A DNA stretch of 64,000 nt from Hymenobacter sp. 5317J-9. Its GTDB lineage: Bacteria; Bacteroidota; Bacteroidia; Cytophagales; Hymenobacteraceae. Every line of letters begins with the position of its first letter. The first letter of the stretch is position 1. Below the pieces are notes generated by a model that saw only the letters and a list, made by a program, of their open reading frames with translations, searched no databases and was not told the DNA's origin. Shown piece after piece: positions 60,512 to 64,000 of this stretch. The stretch spans positions 4,712,001 to 4,776,000 of the forward strand of contig NZ_CP095050.1 in assembly GCF_022921075.1 (NCBI RefSeq), in the 5' to 3' direction. The translations under genes were made by a program, and so were the position numbers.

Positions 60512-61179
60512 CGCCCGGTATCAGCCGTGACCGCAGCGGCTGGAAGATGCATTTTTTGCGCGCTGATGCGCCGCTGCCACCACATGATGACCGGGACGCC
60601 AACCAGCGTGGGCCACAGGAAATTGTAGGGAAAGGGAATGAAGCGCAGACTGGTGACCGAAAACGCCGACACGGCCGCGATGTAGGAAGCCAGAAAGCCG
60701 GAAATATGGTTGCGCAGCCACTGGTTTTTGGCCCAGTGCCCGGCGTTAGCGTAGCCGCGCAGCTGCCGGGCCGCCGTCATGGCGCCTATTGCGCCAAACA
60801 CGCCCACGGGAATGTTGCGGGCCACTAAGGCATAGCCCACCGTGCCCAGAAATACGGCCAGCCCGACGCCGGCCACGGCCCAGTCGAAGGGCGCCACTTC
60901 GGCGTCCCAGGCCAAGTGCTTGAGGTAGAGCGAGCGGTAGCCAAAGCAGGCCATGTAGAGGCTGAACACGGCCGTGAGCAGCAAAAACAAGCTGTGGATG
61001 TGCTGTGCGCCCACCAGCGCCGTGAGGCCGGCCACGGCCATGGCCCAGAAAAACACCCGGCCCCAACGGCGGTGGGCCGCGCCGCCCTTGCGCACGGCCA
61101 GCGCCACGGGCGCCACGAAAAAGCCAATAAATCCGGCGGTGATGTGCAGGTAGCGGTTGACCTGAAAGAAGGTTTCCAT
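60508..61179 (-). CDS. Polytopic membrane protein, unknown
   Basis: 223 residues with about six to seven helices and conserved-looking His residues (VNRYLHITAGFIGFF; GAQHIHSLFLLL). The layout recalls DUF2306-type haem or quinone-linked proteins, but this is only a guess. The start at 61179 drops a 35-residue hydrophilic extension. Its 3' end overlaps comM by four bases, tail to tail. Confidence 0.75.
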
Positions 61180-61313
61180 GGCATTCGACGCGGTCAATGA
61201 TTCACCGCAGCCGAAAGATGGCAGGCTAGGCCCGGCACAACCCCGGAAAAATGCCTGAACCGTCGGCTTCAGCAGCTGAAGCATCTTTTAGGACAGACCA
61301 GGCGATTGCGGCG

Positions 61314-62444
61314 CTACAGCTTCGCCCCTACTTTGAACTCTATCACGTCGGCGGCGCCGCGGTGAATTTTCAGGTCGATGGCGCCGAACAGCAAGTCGGT
61401 GAAGTGGTACTTCAGGCCCAGGCGCTCGTAGTAGGGCGTGCTCGATTTGTAGGGCGCGTACACGTAGAAGCCCAGGTGCGAATCGAAAGCCAGGCGACCA
61501 AACAGCAACTCGTGGCCGATAAATACGCCCGCCTTTTTCACGTCGGGCTGCTTGAGGCCGGCACGGGTGGTGTCGTTCAGGGTGGCTTTCAGGCTGCGGT
61601 CGTTGAAGCCCTCCACGCCCAGCAGCAGGTTGGATTTGCGGTTCATGCGGCGGCCCACGGCCAGCGTCACCGAGTTCACGAGGTACTTCTGCTTGTCGCC
61701 CTCGGTGCGTTGCTTGAAGCCCAGGCTGGTGCTCACGTTGTAGAACATGTGGCCCACGTCTTCCGGGGCCGGCGCGTAAGGGTTCACCTGCACGGGGTGG
61801 CGCTGCTCGTGGTAGTTGAGGCCCAGCACCAGCGAAGGCAGGTTCACGCCAAAGTTGGGCTTGGTGGTGGCGCCGTTGGAAAAGTGGTTCAGGCCGATGC
61901 CGGCCAGCAGGCCCAGGTGCGGGGTAAGGGCGTAGTCGTACTCAAACCGCAGCTGCAGCGTGGCGTTGAGGGCCGAGCTGGCAATGGTGTTTTTGTGGTT
62001 GGTTTCCTGGTTGTAGGGGTTGGTGAGGTAGGCCAGCCCGGTGCCCAGCCGGAAGCTAAAATCGTGCTTCTCGCCCCGCGAAAACGACTTGCTGATGTAG
62101 GGGCTGGCCGCAAAGGCGTAGCCCAGCACCGGGTTGTGAAAGTCGTAGTACGTGAGGGCCAAGCCAATTTTCGGAAACTTGTACCAGCCGTGCCAGGGCG
62201 CGGCGCCGGTGGTTTGGCGCTGCAGGTTGATTTCGAACCCCGTGGGGTGCGAGGCCACCAAGTGACGGATGGCGTAGGTGTGCGCCATGATGATGCTGCC
62301 CTGCGCATACGCTCCCACCACCAGCGGCATGCGCGGGGCCTCAGGCGCAGTAGCGGGCGCCTCCTGCGCGCGGGCGCCAAAGCCACTCAGGCAAAGAAAA
62401 GCCACCGGCTTCCATCGGCACGAGAAACGGAATAGAGGAAACAT
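61314..62444 (-). CDS. Acyloxyacyl hydrolase / lipid A deacylase (PagL-like)
   Basis: A 376-residue outer-membrane protein with a signal peptide ending GFGARAQ. The strands and the motif GLNHFSNGAT carry the His-x-Ser-Asn catalytic pattern of PagL lipid A 3-O-deacylases. Length is nearly double that of the 170-residue Pseudomonas PagL, as in other Bacteroidota members. It would trim lipid A at the cell surface. It is divergent from the barrel gene at 62619. Confidence 0.82.
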   Translation of the reverse strand: MFPLFRFSCRWKPVAFLCLSGFGARAQEAPATAPEAPRMPLVVGAYAQGSIIMAHTYAIRHLVASHPTGFEINLQRQTTGAAPWHGWYKFPKIGLALTYYDFHNPVLGYAFAASPYISKSFSRGEKHDFSFRLGTGLAYLTNPYNQETNHKNTIASSALNATLQLRFEYDYALTPHLGLLAGIGLNHFSNGATTKPNFGVNLPSLVLGLNYHEQRHPVQVNPYAPAPEDVGHMFYNVSTSLGFKQRTEGDKQKYLVNSVTLAVGRRMNRKSNLLLGVEGFNDRSLKATLNDTTRAGLKQPDVKKAGVFIGHELLFGRLAFDSHLGFYVYAPYKSSTPYYERLGLKYHFTDLLFGAIDLKIHRGAADVIEFKVGAKL

Positions 62445-62618
62445 AGCGGGCACTTTAAGCCCAAAAATAGCACCCCGCAGCGCTCCACGACCGAAAAGGC
62501 ATGAAACGTACAGAATTTTGGCAACCTCTGGCCGATAACCGTGGTATACGGCTCGGTTCACGGCTTCCGTGCGCCTCACCCCCCACCACTTTTTACTTAT
62601 TCCTATCCCTTTGCCCTT

Positions 62619-63209
62619 ATGAAAAAGCTCGCGCTTTCTCTCGCACTGCTGGCCGGTACCGCCGCCGCAGCCAATGCCCAATCTACCCGCTTCGGCCTCA
62701 AAGCCGGCGTGAACTACACCACTTTCTCCGGCGATGGCGTGGAAGACGCCAAGTACAAGTTCGGCGCCGTGGGCGGCGTGGCCGCCAACTTCGGCTTCTC
62801 CGAGTCCCTGTCGCTCCAAACCGAGCTGCTCTACTCGCAGAAGGGCACCGAAATCAAGAACAGCAACTACAATTTCAAGCTGAACTACATTGAGCTGCCC
62901 ATCATGTTCCGCTACACCCTGGCCGATGGCAAAGGCCCTTTCCTGCAGGCCGGCCCGCAGATTGGCTACCTGGCCAAGGTAAAGCTGTCGGACGGCGACG
63001 GCAACGAAATCAAACTCGACAACGACGCCTACCAAAACATCGCGCTGGGCTACGTGGCCGCCGTGGGCTACCAGCTCGAGTCGGGCCTCAGCATTGAAGG
63101 CCGCTTCAACGGCGACATCAACAGCGTGGGCAAAGACAACGACGTGAACGACCAGCAGCGCAACCGCGTGTTCTCGGTACAGTTGGGCTACATGTTTGGC
63201 GGCAAGTAA
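62619..63209 (+). CDS. Outer-membrane beta-barrel protein (1 of 2)
   Basis: A 196-residue porin-like barrel of the PF13568 type. The signal is KKLALSLALLAGTAAAANAQ. Alternating strands include GLKAGVNYTTFSGDGVEDA, LQTELLYSQKG, YIELPIMFRYTL and the last strand VFSVQLGYMFGGK ending in Lys rather than an aromatic. The ATG at 62619 is fixed by the signal peptide. Closely related to its downstream neighbour. Confidence 0.9.
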   Translation: MKKLALSLALLAGTAAAANAQSTRFGLKAGVNYTTFSGDGVEDAKYKFGAVGGVAANFGFSESLSLQTELLYSQKGTEIKNSNYNFKLNYIELPIMFRYTLADGKGPFLQAGPQIGYLAKVKLSDGDGNEIKLDNDAYQNIALGYVAAVGYQLESGLSIEGRFNGDINSVGKDNDVNDQQRNRVFSVQLGYMFGGK

Positions 63210-63228
63210 TTTTGCTTGCTTTTTGAGA

Positions 63229-63263
63229 AGGCCCGGTGTCCATGTGGACGCCGGGCCTTTTCT
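63229..63263 (+). terminator. Terminator between the two barrel genes
   Basis: AAGGCCCGG-GTCCA pairs with TGGAC-CCGGGCCTT with one T/G wobble, followed by TTCTTTTG. Confidence 0.9.
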
Positions 63264-63305
63264 TTTGCAAAAGGAAATTAATGGCTGAATAAATACAAGT
63301 TGTTA

Positions 63306-63332
63306 TTTGGATGAAGTTTCCCCGTAGCTTTG
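63306..63332 (+). promoter_or_regulatory. Promoter of the second barrel gene
   Basis: TAGCTTTG (63325-63332) is an exact -7 match. TTTG (63306-63309) or TTG (63300-63302) could be the -33 element, with spacings of 15 or 22. Confidence 0.5.
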
Positions 63333-63375
63333 CGCCGCATTTTTAATTTCATTCTCACTTTTTTTCTCCGCAACA

Positions 63376-63957
63376 ATGAAAAAAGTTATCCTTTCCCTGG
63401 CCCTGGTGGCTGGTATTTCGGCCACGGCTTCGGCCCAGGCTACGTTCGGCGTGAAGGCCGGCGCTTCGCTCACCACCCTCGGCGGCCCCGATGCTTCGGG
63501 CTTCTCTAACAAGGTAGGCCTCAACGCTGGCGTGCTGGCCAACCTGGCCTTCGGCGACGCGCTGTCGCTGCAGCCCGAAGTGCTGTTTTCGATGAAAGGC
63601 GCTGCTGATTCGAACAACTCGAAAAACAAAATCAACCTCAACTACATCGACGTGCCGGTGATGCTGCAGTACAACGCCGACGGCCTGTTCTTCGAAGCTG
63701 GCCCGCAGGTGGGCTTCCTGGCCTCGGCCAAAGCCACCGATGGCACCAACGACGTGGATGTGAAAGACCAGCTCAACACCGTGGACTTCGGCTACGCCGT
63801 GGGCCTGGGCTACAAGCTCGAAACCGGTCCGATGATTGGCCTGCGCTACAACGGCGGCATCACCAGCATCGACAAGGAAGAGTCCGGCACCACCGCAGCC
63901 AAGATTCGCAACAACGCGTTCCAGCTGTACGTGGGCTTCATGTTCGGCGGCAAATAA
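63376..63957 (+). CDS. Outer-membrane beta-barrel protein (2 of 2)
   Basis: A 193-residue paralogue of the preceding gene with the same plan: signal peptide ending SATASAQ, strands GVKAGASLTTLGG, LQPEVLFSMKG, NYIDVPVMLQYN, FEAGPQVGFLAS, and an end FQLYVGFMFGGK. The two share the PEL(L)(Y/F)S(Q/M)KG and GPQ(I/V)G segments. Transcribed separately, since a terminator and its own promoter intervene. Confidence 0.9.
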   Translation: MKKVILSLALVAGISATASAQATFGVKAGASLTTLGGPDASGFSNKVGLNAGVLANLAFGDALSLQPEVLFSMKGAADSNNSKNKINLNYIDVPVMLQYNADGLFFEAGPQVGFLASAKATDGTNDVDVKDQLNTVDFGYAVGLGYKLETGPMIGLRYNGGITSIDKEESGTTAAKIRNNAFQLYVGFMFGGK

Positions 63958-64000
63958 GCTTCCCGAAGCTCCATTCATGAAAACCCCGGCCTTGCGTGCA

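Overview
The window comes from a high-GC member of the Bacteroidota and looks like a Hymenobacter-type (Cytophagales) chromosome. This rests on several things: protein families typical of the phylum (PorZ of the type IX secretion system, a RemB/Wzi-like barrel, DUF2480, short NuoG, FKBP lipoproteins), promoters of the TTG-N19-TAnnTTTG class, and almost no Shine-Dalgarno sites despite an intact anti-SD in the 16S gene. It is ordinary chromosomal core sequence; no phage, CRISPR array, IS element or plasmid function was seen.

Layout. 1-7190: 3' part of a complex I operon (nuoC end to nuoJ), closed by a strong terminator. 7240-9250: a PhyH-family dioxygenase and two small unknowns. 9271-19340: housekeeping and envelope genes (aspS, secreted proteins, tadA, superoxide dismutase, an Old Yellow Enzyme, a nucleoside-type MFS transporter, an AAA ATPase, ndk, nrnA). 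19377-22643: four consecutive exported FKBP prolyl isomerases. 22661-27152 (minus): recO, porZ, tdk, ferredoxin. 27189-32063: an unknown protein, two polytopic glycosyltransferase-like proteins (one frameshifted) and rodA. 32334-37930 (minus): an rrn operon 16S-tRNA-Ile-23S-5S with three tandem promoters, boxA-like elements and a terminator hairpin. 38036-46753 (minus): a frameshifted serine hydrolase, a lipoprotein, an APC permease, DUF2480, tsaB, a low-GC unknown, an S41 protease, rnpA and rpmH. 46896-52422: M61 peptidase, PfkB kinase, tRNA-His, DEAD-box helicase, a small membrane protein. 52508-63957: upp and an envelope-rich stretch (Wzi-like barrel, MsbA-like ABC exporter, gmhA, PagL-like lipid A deacylase, two OmpA/OmpX-like barrels) plus comM/yifB.

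The most notable structure is not a protein system. Several families of intergenic palindromes are scattered through the window: five copies of a long hairpin with ends GTC(A/C)TGC...GCA(T/G)GAC, two copies of a GTAGCGCGGACT double hairpin whose ends supply neighbouring stop codons, two copies of a CCCCCGGCCCC hairpin (one read in frame inside rnpA), and a long TTGATGTG-type inverted repeat. Three such elements sit at gene junctions inside the nuo operon. Two genes are each broken by one missing base in a C/G homopolymer, which suggests assembly undercalls but could be real phase variation.
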